This document shows positions 1 through 6,140 of a DNA stretch of 6,323 nt, in pieces. The stretch comes from an uncultured Eggerthellaceae bacterium. GTDB lineage: Bacteria > Actinomycetota > Coriobacteriia > Coriobacteriales > Eggerthellaceae. Each line of letters begins with the position of its first letter. Position 1 is the stretch's first letter. The position numbers were made by a program, and so were the translations under genes. The notes under the pieces were generated by a model that saw only the letters and a program-made list of their open reading frames with translations, was not told the DNA's origin and ran no database searches. The DNA lies in contig CAKTXN010000097.1 in NCBI GenBank assembly GCA_934630905.1, positions 1 to 6,323 on the forward strand. The letters run 5' to 3'.

Positions 1-1
1 G

Positions 2-36
2 AGCATGGGCGGCTTGCCCGCCCATGCTTCATTTTG
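2..36 (+). terminator. hairpin with T-rich tail upstream of the sugar ATPase gene
   Basis: Bases 2-12 and 18-28 form a perfect 11-bp GC-rich stem with a 5-nt loop, followed at once by TCATTTTGT. The shape is that of a rho-independent terminator, although the T tract is interrupted. It lies just before the ATPase ribosome binding site. It therefore either ends the preceding transcription unit or, more likely, acts as a leaky terminator or mRNA-stabilising hairpin between an upstream substrate-binding-protein gene (not visible) and the transporter genes. The second role is inferred from the usual layout of sugar ABC operons. Confidence 0.6.
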
Positions 37-56
37 TACATATAGAGGTGATCCCG

Positions 57-1571
57 TTGGCAGAAAGGTACTCCAAATCCAGTCGACAGGTGTCAGATGA
101 AATCGTGATGGAAGCGAGCGGCATCTGCAAGAGCTTTCCGGGCGTAAAAGCACTGAGTGATGTGGATATTAAAATCCGGCGCGGCGAGGTCGTGGCGCTG
201 CTGGGCGAAAATGGCGCTGGAAAATCGACGCTGATAAAGATCCTGTCCGGCGTATATCAGCCGGACGCCGGAGAAATCCGGATGGGCGACAGGAAGGTAC
301 ATTTCGCGTTGCCCGTCGAGGCCAAGCTCGCCGGCATCGGCGTTATCCATCAGGAACTGAATTATGTATCCTCCGTATCCGTTGCAGAGAATATATTTAT
401 TGGCAATATTCCTAAAAAGCATGGGCTTGTGGATTACAAAACCATGTATGCTGAATCCAGAAAGATCATGGCCGAGGTGGGGCTGGATCTGGATCCAAAG
501 CTGCCCATTGGCAGCTGCTCGGTTGCGCAGAAGCAGCTGATTGAGCTTGCCAAGGTCATTTCCAACGATATCAAGGTGCTGATCATGGACGAACCCACAA
601 GCGCGCTGAATGATGTTGAAACAGAGCATCTGTTCCAGTTCATTCATCGCGCGGCGGCGCAGGGCGTTTCGATTATTTATATATCTCACAAGCTGGATGA
701 GCTGTTTGAGGTCGCGGATCGCGTGGTTGTTATTCGAGATGGCTGCGTGACCGGTGAAATTGATATGGCGCAGGCAACCAAACCGCTGCTGATCTCTCGA
801 ATGGTCGGACGCGATCTGAAGGACATGTATGAGCGCAGCCGCATAGCGCCCGGTGAAACGGTGCTGAAGGTCAGTCACCTCAGCAGCGACGCTATCCGAG
901 ACGTCTCCTTTGAAGCGCGGCGCGGCGAGCTTTTTGGCATTTACGGCCTGATGGGCTCGGGTCATGAAAAGATCGGCTCGGCACTGTTTGGCCAGGACAT
1001 TCTGCTTGGCGGCGAGATACAGGTAAACGGCGTCCCTGTGCGCATCCGTACGCCGCGAGATGCCATTGCTGCAGGCATAGCCTATGTTCCTGCAGAGCGC
1101 AAAACGGAGGGCCTCGTCCTCAACCAGAGCGTTGCGGTCAATACCATGACGGCGCTGTATTCAAAGGAGCAGCCGCTGCTGATCAACAGAAAGCGGGATC
1201 GCATGGTCAGCGAAAAGTGGATCCAGTCGTTGTCTACGAAAACGCCGTCCTCCGATACCATTGTCGAAAGTCTGTCCGGCGGCAACCAGCAGAAGGTCGT
1301 AATCGCGAAGTGGCTCGAGCTGGTTCCAGATGTGCTGATTTTGAATGAGCCGACGCGCGGCATTGATGTAGGCGCCAAGGCAGAGATCTATAAAATTCTG
1401 GACAACCTGGTGAACCAGGGGAAGTGCGTTATTATCATCACCTCCGAAATGCCGGAGCTTTTGGCAATGTCGGACAGAATCATGGTGATGCACGAGGGTC
1501 ACGTTTCCGGTATGATCGACGCCGCAGACGCGACTCAGGAGCTGGTCGTACAATACGCGATTGGAGGCTGA
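57..1571 (+). CDS. Sugar ABC transporter, double ATP-binding subunit (RbsA/MglA/XylG type)
   Basis: This is the ATPase that powers import of a monosaccharide or related sugar through the permease encoded next to it. It has two fused nucleotide-binding domains, as expected for the CUT2/RbsA class, at about 504 aa. Counting from the TTG start, domain 1 has a Walker A motif GENGAGKST at residues 50-58, a Q-loop HQELN, the signature-like SVAQKQ, Walker B LIMDEPTSAL and the switch His in YISHK. Domain 2 has a degenerate Walker A (GLMGSGHEK), a canonical LSGGNQQK signature and LILNEPTRGID, with Asn where Asp is usual, and SSEMPE-like ITSEMPE without the switch His. Lack of a canonical site in domain 2 is normal for this class. 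I chose TTG at 57 because AGAGGTGATC at 44-53 is a good ribosome binding site for it. The ATG at 24 lies in the 3' arm of the upstream hairpin and has no binding site. ATG at 108 is a less likely alternative. The substrate cannot be read from the ATPase. Confidence 0.93.
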   Translation: MAERYSKSSRQVSDEIVMEASGICKSFPGVKALSDVDIKIRRGEVVALLGENGAGKSTLIKILSGVYQPDAGEIRMGDRKVHFALPVEAKLAGIGVIHQELNYVSSVSVAENIFIGNIPKKHGLVDYKTMYAESRKIMAEVGLDLDPKLPIGSCSVAQKQLIELAKVISNDIKVLIMDEPTSALNDVETEHLFQFIHRAAAQGVSIIYISHKLDELFEVADRVVVIRDGCVTGEIDMAQATKPLLISRMVGRDLKDMYERSRIAPGETVLKVSHLSSDAIRDVSFEARRGELFGIYGLMGSGHEKIGSALFGQDILLGGEIQVNGVPVRIRTPRDAIAAGIAYVPAERKTEGLVLNQSVAVNTMTALYSKEQPLLINRKRDRMVSEKWIQSLSTKTPSSDTIVESLSGGNQQKVVIAKWLELVPDVLILNEPTRGIDVGAKAEIYKILDNLVNQGKCVIIITSEMPELLAMSDRIMVMHEGHVSGMIDAADATQELVVQYAIGG

Positions 1572-1578
1572 CATAAAA

Positions 1579-2547
1579 ATGAACAGGAAAACATCATTAA
1601 AAAAACGCCTGGGCGACTTTTCGTCACTGCTTACGGTTATACTGGCGCTGCTGATCGAGATTATCTTCTTTTCAATCATGAAGAAGAATTTCCTGACGCT
1701 GAAGAACTTTCTGAACATCGGCCTCTATGCCGCTATCGTGGGCTGCGTTTCCTGCAGTGTGACCTTCATTAATATCTCGGGCATGATCGATATTTCCGTG
1801 GGTTCGCAGGTTGCCGTGGTTGGCATGGTCGCAGCGGCGGTCAGCAATCTTGGTGGAAACTGGATCGTTGTCGTGCTGTGTGCGCTGGCGGCAGGCGTGC
1901 TTTGCGGCGCGTTCAACGGCTTCCTGGTAACGGTATTCAAGCTGAACGCCTTTATTACGACCATTGCCACCATGCAGTCGCTGCGCGGCATTGCCTACCT
2001 GATCTCCGACGGCATGTCGCTCACCATTTCGGATTCTGCGTATAAGTTTATCGGCCGCGGCTATGTGGCAGGCATTCCGATGTCGCTGATCATCATGGTG
2101 CTGTCGTTCCTGATCTTCCACTTCATTTCGAAGTACACGGTATTTGGCCGCAATGTATACATGATCGGCGGCAATCCACAGGCGAGCTTCCTGGCAGGCA
2201 TTCCCGTCAACCGGCTGCGTTTTGAGCTGTACCTGCTCAATGGTCTGATGGCGGGTGTTTCCGGCGTTTTGATGAGCGCGCAGACGGGCGCAGGCATTCC
2301 CTCTGCGGCCGCGAATTACAATATGACTGCGCTGTCCGCCGTTATTCTCGGCGGCGCTGCGCTGACCGGCGGCAAGGGCACGATACTGGGCACCTTCCTG
2401 GGCTCCATGGTCATCGCGATACTGCAGAACGGTATGAATATGATGAGCGTCGGTTCCTATTATCAGGACATCATTATTGGTCTGGTTCTGATCGTTGCCG
2501 TTTCGATTGACGCCATTAAGGGCGGTTCGCTGAAGCGCAAGATCTGA
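1579..2547 (+). CDS. Sugar ABC transporter permease (RbsC family)
   Basis: This is the integral membrane channel subunit, presumably a homodimer, for CUT2-type sugar uptake with the ATPase just upstream. The 322-aa product is the usual length for RbsC. It has a charged N-terminus (MNRKTSLKKR) and about 8-10 hydrophobic segments. Family landmarks include INISGMIDISVGS (the family usually has a TGGIDLSVGS-like motif), the cytoplasmic loop GRNVYMIGGNPQASFLAGI that contacts the ATPase, and the segment ALSAVILGGAALTGGKGT. ATG at 1579 is preferred over an in-frame TTG at 1561. The TTG itself overlaps the GGAGG at 1563-1567, which serves as ribosome binding site for 1579. Only 7 nt separate the ATPase stop from this start, so the two are co-transcribed and probably translationally coupled. 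A substrate-binding protein must be encoded outside the window. Confidence 0.93.
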   Translation: MNRKTSLKKRLGDFSSLLTVILALLIEIIFFSIMKKNFLTLKNFLNIGLYAAIVGCVSCSVTFINISGMIDISVGSQVAVVGMVAAAVSNLGGNWIVVVLCALAAGVLCGAFNGFLVTVFKLNAFITTIATMQSLRGIAYLISDGMSLTISDSAYKFIGRGYVAGIPMSLIIMVLSFLIFHFISKYTVFGRNVYMIGGNPQASFLAGIPVNRLRFELYLLNGLMAGVSGVLMSAQTGAGIPSAAANYNMTALSAVILGGAALTGGKGTILGTFLGSMVIAILQNGMNMMSVGSYYQDIIIGLVLIVAVSIDAIKGGSLKRKI

Positions 2548-2590
2548 TCGGCGGCGGTTTCTTTGCAATTGAGTTCGAAAGGATAATTCC

Positions 2591-3631
2591 ATGGAGGAAA
2601 TGTTCTATCTTCATCCGCCGGTCAACGATGCTGCGCTGCCTGAAAAGGTATATGTGGAGCCTACGTCCATGTGTAATTTGAGCTGCTCCATCTGCTTTCG
2701 CCATGGATGGTTTGACGAGCGGCTGGGACGAATGGATACAGCATTGTTCCGTGAGCTCGCAGGGCAGATCTCCGATATATCTGCCGTCAACGAAGTTTTC
2801 TTTGGCGGCATGGGGGAGCCGCTCTTTCATCCGGATATTGGTGAAATGCTCTCGCGCGTTCCGCAGCGCTGCAAAAAATCGCTGCTGACCAACGGAACGC
2901 TGCTCACGGAGCGTCGCTGCGTTGAACTGATCGAGGCGGGGCTTGATGAATTGTGGATCTCGATGGACGGCTTTTCCAGGGAAAGCTATGAGGCTATTCA
3001 TCTGGGAAGCAGGTATCAGCAGCTTCTGGAGAATATCAATGCCTTTAATACCATTCGGAAAAACAGCGGTGTGCGCCTGTGCGTGACTTTCGTCGTGACA
3101 CCGGAAAACCTCGGTCAGCTGGAATACATTAATGCCTTTGCAGATGAACATGGCGTCGATGGTATCAATATCAGCCATGAGATCCCCGGCCGCCCGATGC
3201 CGCAGGAGGCGTTGCTGCACGGCTCCGCGGATATCGCCGTCGGAAAGATGCGGCGCTATGCGCCTGCTGAAACGCTGCCTGAGCCACATGTGTGCCCATT
3301 TGTCAGCAGCAACAGCGTCTTTGTCAGGTGGGATGGCGATGTGGTTCCATGTATGCAGCTGCTGCACAATACCTGTACCTATCTGTATGAACAGCGCCGG
3401 AAGATTACGCGCTTTTCATATGGGAATATTGCCGAGCAATCGCTTCTGTCCTGCTGGAACCGGCAGGATTATCGCGAATTCCGGCATCGTGTCAATACGT
3501 TCTACTTTCCGTTTTGTACATCCTGTTGGGGCTGTGAGGATCGGGAGGAGAATTTGCACGACTGCTTTCTGGGTGAGGCGCCAACCTGCGGCGGCTGTCT
3601 CTGGTCTACGGGACGGGTGTTTTGCCCGTAG
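2591..3631 (+). CDS. Radical SAM/SPASM protein, probable tungsten-oxidoreductase cofactor maturase
   Basis: This is a 346-aa radical SAM enzyme. The cluster-binding motif CNLSCSIC gives Cys28, Cys32 and Cys35. It is followed by the GGMGEP motif at 72-77, LLTNGTLL near 98-105 and the strand WISMDG near 122-127, all typical of the radical SAM barrel. The C-terminal part is a cysteine-rich SPASM-type domain: Cys235, WDGDVVPC (Cys254), then Cys309, Cys312 and Cys315 in CX2CX2C, and Cys325, 333, 336 and 345, ending PTCGGCLWSTGRVFCP. The N-terminal pattern VYVEPTSMCNLSCSIC and the CGGCLW...CP tail recall the maturases found beside tungsten aldehyde:ferredoxin oxidoreductases (cofactor-modifying protein). 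That assignment is from memory of the family, and no oxidoreductase gene is in view. A peptide-modifying SPASM enzyme is the alternative, but no precursor peptide is evident nearby. ATG 2591 has AAAGGA at 2578-2583 with 7-nt spacing. It begins 43 nt after the permease, probably in the same operon. Confidence 0.75.
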   Translation: MEEMFYLHPPVNDAALPEKVYVEPTSMCNLSCSICFRHGWFDERLGRMDTALFRELAGQISDISAVNEVFFGGMGEPLFHPDIGEMLSRVPQRCKKSLLTNGTLLTERRCVELIEAGLDELWISMDGFSRESYEAIHLGSRYQQLLENINAFNTIRKNSGVRLCVTFVVTPENLGQLEYINAFADEHGVDGINISHEIPGRPMPQEALLHGSADIAVGKMRRYAPAETLPEPHVCPFVSSNSVFVRWDGDVVPCMQLLHNTCTYLYEQRRKITRFSYGNIAEQSLLSCWNRQDYREFRHRVNTFYFPFCTSCWGCEDREENLHDCFLGEAPTCGGCLWSTGRVFCP

Positions 3632-3659
3632 TGCGAAAAAACTGAAGAAATCTGCTGTG

Positions 3660-3706
3660 TACCCCCGATGCTGTGTGTGCAAACCGGTATCGGGGGTATT
3701 TATAAT
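3660..3706 (+). terminator. rho-independent-type terminator after the radical SAM gene
   Basis: Bases 3660-3669 and 3689-3698 are perfectly complementary over 10 bp (TACCCCCGAT with ATCGGGGGTA). Weaker G-T and G-C pairs continue inward, and the 3' side is A/T rich (TTTATAATT). It starts about 28 nt after the radical SAM stop codon. A smaller 7-bp hairpin (3606-3612 with 3625-3631) includes that stop codon and may slow ribosomes or polymerase. The long loop and the impure T tract make efficiency uncertain, but the position between two functional modules supports a terminator. Confidence 0.65.
3701..3706 (+). promoter_or_regulatory. possible -10 element (TATAAT) for the barnase operon
   Basis: A perfect TATAAT lies 71 nt before the barnase start codon, directly after the terminator stem. 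The best -35 at a 17-bp distance is TGCAAA (3678-3683), a poor match that falls inside the hairpin loop, and there is no extended -10 TG. It may be the promoter of the barnase-barstar-MATE unit or chance A/T richness. No better promoter was found in 3699-3776. Confidence 0.25.
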
Positions 3707-3776
3707 TCAATGAACAAAGGTGGAATTCTTTACCGTATGCGTGTATGCTGAAGAAAAAAGAGCAGGTGGGTAGTTT

Positions 3777-4247
3777 ATGTTCAAAAGGCTGACGGCGGCG
3801 CTGCTGGCGCTGGCGATGCTGTTGCTGCTTGCGGGCTGCGGCAAAGCGCTCAGGGCGCAGCTGCCCGAGGCGCGGGCGACAAATGCCGCCGAGACGGTCA
3901 TAAATGAGGATGGAAGCTACAGCGGCAGAGATGAGGTCGCCCTGTATATTCACACCTACGGCCATCTTCCGGAGAATTACATTACCAAGAAGCAGGCACA
4001 GGCGCTTGGGTGGTCAGGCGGTTCGCTGGAGCCCTACGCGCCGGGGAAATGTATCGGCGGCGATCGCTTCGGCAATTACGAGGGGCTCTTGCCGAAGCAG
4101 AGCGGCCGCAGCTATATCGAATGCGATATTGACACGCTTGGCGCGTCCAGCCGCGGCGCAAAGCGCATCGTGTTTTCAAACGATGGCCTGATTTATTATA
4201 CGGCGGATCATTATCAGAGCTTCGAGCTTTTATACGGGGAGGGATAG
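3777..4247 (+). CDS. Barnase-type ribonuclease with lipoprotein signal peptide
   Basis: This is a microbial ribonuclease of the barnase (N1/T1) family, which cleaves single-stranded RNA, usually after guanosine. The 156-aa precursor starts MFKRL, then a hydrophobic stretch, and ends its signal in LLLAGC. Cys21 is therefore predicted to be lipidated, and the enzyme should be anchored on the outer face of the membrane rather than freely secreted like Bacillus barnase. A linker follows to about residue 50, then the nuclease domain. Visible barnase landmarks are LPENYITKKQAQALGW, APGKCIGGD, KSGR-like KQSGR, and DHYQSF near the C-terminus. Catalytic equivalents are Lys71 (barnase Lys27), Glu115 (Glu73), Arg126 (Arg83), Arg130 (Arg87) and His145 (His102), so all key groups are kept. 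The Arg59 equivalent is Tyr101. Ribosome binding site AGGTGG (3764-3769) sits 7 nt before the ATG. The barstar gene follows after 2 nt, which agrees with a toxic RNase made together with its inhibitor. Confidence 0.93.
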   Translation: MFKRLTAALLALAMLLLLAGCGKALRAQLPEARATNAAETVINEDGSYSGRDEVALYIHTYGHLPENYITKKQAQALGWSGGSLEPYAPGKCIGGDRFGNYEGLLPKQSGRSYIECDIDTLGASSRGAKRIVFSNDGLIYYTADHYQSFELLYGEG

Positions 4248-4249
4248 CC

Positions 4250-4516
4250 GTGCGCTTTGTACTGGATGCTTCCAAAGTCGCAGACCGGCAGGCGCTGCAC
4301 CGCGCGCTGGCAGAGGGACTGCGCTTTCCCGCCTGGTATGGCGGCAATCTGGACGCGCTCTATGACTGCCTTACAGACATTTCAGAGCCCGTCGAGCTGG
4401 AAATTTGCCACGGCGCGGCGCTGGAGGCGGCGCTGGGCAGCTATGCGGAGGCGTTTCGAAGCACGCTTGAGGACAGTGCGGCGGAAAACCCGAACCTGAA
4501 GCTGATCTGGGAATAA
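4250..4516 (+). CDS. Barstar-family ribonuclease inhibitor
   Basis: This is the cytoplasmic inhibitor that should bind and block the barnase encoded immediately upstream, protecting the producer's RNA from any enzyme not exported. The product is 88 aa, against about 90 for Bacillus barstar, with no signal peptide. The binding helix and loop are clear in FPAWYGGNLDALYDCLT at residues 26-42, and the numbering matches barstar directly. Asp35 and Asp39, the main residues that plug the barnase active site, are kept, as are Tyr30, Gly31, Asn33 and Cys40. Tyr29 is Trp and Trp38 is Tyr. No Glu aligns with barstar Glu76; after the common Phe-Arg the sequence reads STLED. The start is GTG at 4250, with a strong GGGGAGGGA site at 4236-4244 lying in the end of the nuclease gene. 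The 2-nt gap points to translational coupling. Confidence 0.93.
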   Translation: MRFVLDASKVADRQALHRALAEGLRFPAWYGGNLDALYDCLTDISEPVELEICHGAALEAALGSYAEAFRSTLEDSAAENPNLKLIWE

Positions 4517-4546
4517 ACGGCGGAAATTGGAGCTGGAGATGTTTCA

Positions 4547-5914
4547 ATGAAGAATAGTAATGCGGGCGATTTTTCGCAGGGCAGCGTTTCGCGCGCGATC
4601 CTGCGCATCGGTCTGCCGATCATGGCGGCGGAGCTGGTGCACGTTTTATACAATCTGGTGGATCGCATGTTTATCAGCCATATGCCGGAGGTGGGCACGC
4701 TGGCGCTGACGGGCGTGGGCGTGGCGTTTCCGCTGATTACCATCATATCGGCGTTCGCCAATCTGTGCGGCACGGGCGGCGCTTCGCTTACGAGCATTGC
4801 GCGCGGCGAGGGCGATGTGGAACGCGCGCGGCTGATTGAAGAAACCGCGTTTACGATGCTGATCATCATGGGCGGCGTGCTGACGATCGTGATGTATGCG
4901 TTTGCGCCCGCGCTGCTGGAGGTGCTGGGCGGCGATGCCAAAACGCTTCCCTACGCGGTGGAATATTTCCGCATCTATGTGCTCGGCTCCATTCCGGTGC
5001 TGATCAGCCTGGGCATGAATCCGTTCATCAACGCGCAGGGCTTTGCCGGTACGGGCATGCTCACGGTGGTCATCGGCGCGGTGCTGAATACGATACTCGA
5101 TCCCATCATGATCTACGCGATGAACATGGGCGTTCGCGGCGCAGCGCTGGCGACGATCATTTCGCAGGCGGTCAGTGCGCTGTGGGTAACGACGTTTTTG
5201 TGCGGCAAAAGGCCGATCCTGCCGATACGCCGCCTGCGCATTCATATGCCGTCCATGCGCGCTATTTTAAAGCTGGGCGCGACGGGTTTTACCTTCAAAT
5301 GCACCAACAGCCTTACGCAGGCAATCGTGAACATGACGCTCAAGAGCTTCGGCGGCACGATGAGCACGCTGTATGTGGGCACAATGTCGGTCATCAATTC
5401 GCTGCGCGAGGTCGCTCAGCTGCCCACGACGGGCATTACCAACGGTGCGGCGCCTGTAATGAGCTTCAACTATGGCGCGGGTAAGCCGAAGCGCGTTTCG
5501 CGGGCGATCTCCTTTATGCTGATGGGCACGCTGGCCATGAACTGCGCCGTGTGGGCGCTCGTGATGTTGATCCCCGAGTGCGTTATCGGCATTATGACGC
5601 CAGATCCGGAGATCATTCGCCTGGGTGCGCGCTGCGCGCGGGTATACTTCGGCGCGTTTCCGTTTATGTCCCTGCAAATGACGGGTCAAAATACCTTCGT
5701 GGCGCTGAATCACCCCAGGTACGCGCTGTTCTTTTCATTGTTCAGGAAATTTATGCTGGTCACGTCGCTCACGCTGCTGCTGCCGAGGATCGGCTTCGGC
5801 GCGGAGGGCGTGTTCTGGGCGGAATTCGTTTCGCAGGTGATGGGTGCGAGCGCCTGCATGTTGACCATGTATCGCTCGATCTGGAGCAGGCTGCGCGCGG
5901 CCGCCGATGGTTGA
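4547..5914 (+). CDS. MATE-family efflux transporter
   Basis: This is a 455-aa integral membrane antiporter of the multidrug and toxic compound extrusion family, which exports cationic or aromatic compounds in exchange for Na+ or H+. Length and the dense pattern of hydrophobic segments agree with 12 membrane helices in two pseudo-symmetric halves. Family-like motifs include LPIMAAELVHVLYNLVDRMF in helix 1 (residues 23-42), VLNTILDPIMIYAMNMGVRG from about 179, and GAAPVMSFNYGAGKPKR from about 300 at the start of the second half. These most resemble the MepA/DinF-like proteins of Firmicutes. ATG 4547 has GGAGA at 4535-4539 with 7-nt spacing. It begins 30 nt after barstar with no terminator between them, so co-transcription with the nuclease pair is likely. 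Whether it has any functional tie to them is unknown, and its substrate cannot be told from sequence. Codons look richer in G/C-ending forms (GCG, GGC, GTG) than in the upstream sugar operon, judged by eye. Confidence 0.93.
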   Translation: MKNSNAGDFSQGSVSRAILRIGLPIMAAELVHVLYNLVDRMFISHMPEVGTLALTGVGVAFPLITIISAFANLCGTGGASLTSIARGEGDVERARLIEETAFTMLIIMGGVLTIVMYAFAPALLEVLGGDAKTLPYAVEYFRIYVLGSIPVLISLGMNPFINAQGFAGTGMLTVVIGAVLNTILDPIMIYAMNMGVRGAALATIISQAVSALWVTTFLCGKRPILPIRRLRIHMPSMRAILKLGATGFTFKCTNSLTQAIVNMTLKSFGGTMSTLYVGTMSVINSLREVAQLPTTGITNGAAPVMSFNYGAGKPKRVSRAISFMLMGTLAMNCAVWALVMLIPECVIGIMTPDPEIIRLGARCARVYFGAFPFMSLQMTGQNTFVALNHPRYALFFSLFRKFMLVTSLTLLLPRIGFGAEGVFWAEFVSQVMGASACMLTMYRSIWSRLRAAADG

Positions 5915-5955
5915 AGCCGTGCAGGCATGCTTCTGAAGCCGTGCAGGCATGCTTC
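5912..5955 (+). repeat. perfect 22-bp tandem duplication over the MATE stop codon
   Basis: The unit TGAAGCCGTGCAGG..TGCTTC occurs twice head to tail, at 5912-5933 and 5934-5955, with no mismatch, and its first two bases recur after the second copy. The first copy begins with the TGA stop of the MATE gene. Each unit carries its own short inverted repeat, GAAGC to GCTTC (5 bp, 11-nt loop). It looks like a recent replication-slippage duplication of a weak hairpin rather than a mobile element. Confidence 0.9.
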
Positions 5956-5969
5956 TGCCTTGACTTTTT
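5935..5969 (+). terminator. weak terminator candidate after the MATE gene
   Basis: The second repeat copy can fold as GAAGC/GCTTC (5935-5939 with 5951-5955), or alternatively as AGGCA/TGCCT (5945-5949 with 5956-5960). Either is followed by a five-T run at 5965-5969. Both stems are only 5 bp, so termination may be inefficient. The T run is shared with the -35 region of the next promoter. Confidence 0.35.
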
Positions 5970-5988
5970 GCCGGAACGTTGGTATCAT
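5960..5988 (+). promoter_or_regulatory. sigma-A-type promoter for the last gene or leader RNA
   Basis: TTGACT at 5960-5965 and TATCAT at 5983-5988 each match the housekeeping consensus in 5 of 6 positions and are separated by exactly 17 bp. Transcription should begin near 5995. This is the clearest promoter in the window. It lies about 150 nt before the first possible start codon of the partial gene at the right edge, which leaves an unusually long leader. Confidence 0.75.
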
Positions 5989-5994
5989 ATGAGT

Positions 5995-6140
5995 GAAAAG
6001 CAGAATTGCCGCATGTGCATCGGCGCGCGTCGGGATTGATCCCGAACAGAAGAAAGGCCGCCAAGCCGCAAAGCAGCGGCTTTTCGCAAGGACGCTGGTT
6101 AGCCACATCTAACTAAAAAACCGAGCGGGAGAATCGGGAA
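5995..6140 (+). promoter_or_regulatory. structured leader RNA of unknown class
   Basis: Between the predicted transcription start and the next gene there are four stem-loops in series. They are GCCG-c-AT/AT-CGGC (6008-6024, one bulged C), TCGGGA/TCCCGA with a TTGA tetraloop (6030-6045), AAGCCGC/GCGGCTT (6063-6082) followed by TT, and GTTAG/CTAAC (6098-6113) followed by TAAAAAACC. The third has the look of a weak intrinsic terminator. TCGGGA recurs at 6134-6139 next to the start codon, so TCCCGA has two possible partners, as in a switch. I do not recognise a known riboswitch consensus. It could be a cis-regulatory leader, a small RNA, or a run of unrelated hairpins. Confidence 0.4.
6063..6084 (+). 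terminator. possible premature terminator inside the leader
   Basis: A perfect 7-bp stem, AAGCCGC (6063-6069) with GCGGCTT (6076-6082), encloses the loop AAAGCA. It runs straight into TT and then CG, so the T tract is only four bases (6081-6084). It could attenuate transcription from the 5960-5988 promoter, or end a short RNA of about 90 nt. The short T run keeps confidence low. Confidence 0.4.

Noticed and set aside
93..965. Long open frame on the - strand inside the ATPase gene
   Set aside because: It is antisense to a clear ABC ATPase, has no recognisable domain, and arises from codon bias of the real gene. The same holds for the - strand frames at 1672-2592, 2516-3367, 4646-5245 and 5267-5713.
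3132..3713. Alternative + strand frame of 193 aa overlapping the radical SAM gene
   Set aside because: It reads a second frame of a gene with intact radical SAM and SPASM motifs. Its product is rich in Arg, Cys and Ser with no family features.
3711..3737. ECF-sigma-like promoter (TGAAC ... CGTA) before the barnase gene
   Set aside because: The 18-nt spacing between AAC and CGT is off, and both elements are too short to trust without expression data or related promoters.
5912..5955. Start of a CRISPR array
   Set aside because: The two copies are directly adjacent with no spacer, and there are only two.
5989..6039. A 16-codon frame, MSEKQNCRMCIGARRD, in the leader
   Set aside because: Its ATG overlaps the -10 box of the promoter and lies before the predicted transcription start. 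It has no ribosome binding site. The CxxC is probably chance.
5551..6039. Alternative + strand frame of 162 aa overlapping the MATE gene end
   Set aside because: It is an out-of-frame shadow running over the MATE C-terminus, the tandem repeat and the promoter. It has no ribosome binding site or domain.
6050..6110. Possible c-di-GMP riboswitch, from the phrase CCGCAAAGC
   Set aside because: The rest of the conserved core, including the paired GG-AAACC arm and the receptor, is absent. The phrase is simply the loop of the 6063-6082 hairpin.
6096..6122. Resemblance to a preQ1-I riboswitch (short stem then an A-rich run, CTAACTAAAAAACC)
   Set aside because: The loop CCACAT lacks the expected conserved residues, and I cannot form the required pseudoknot with the bases after the A run. 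The downstream gene does not look related to queuosine.
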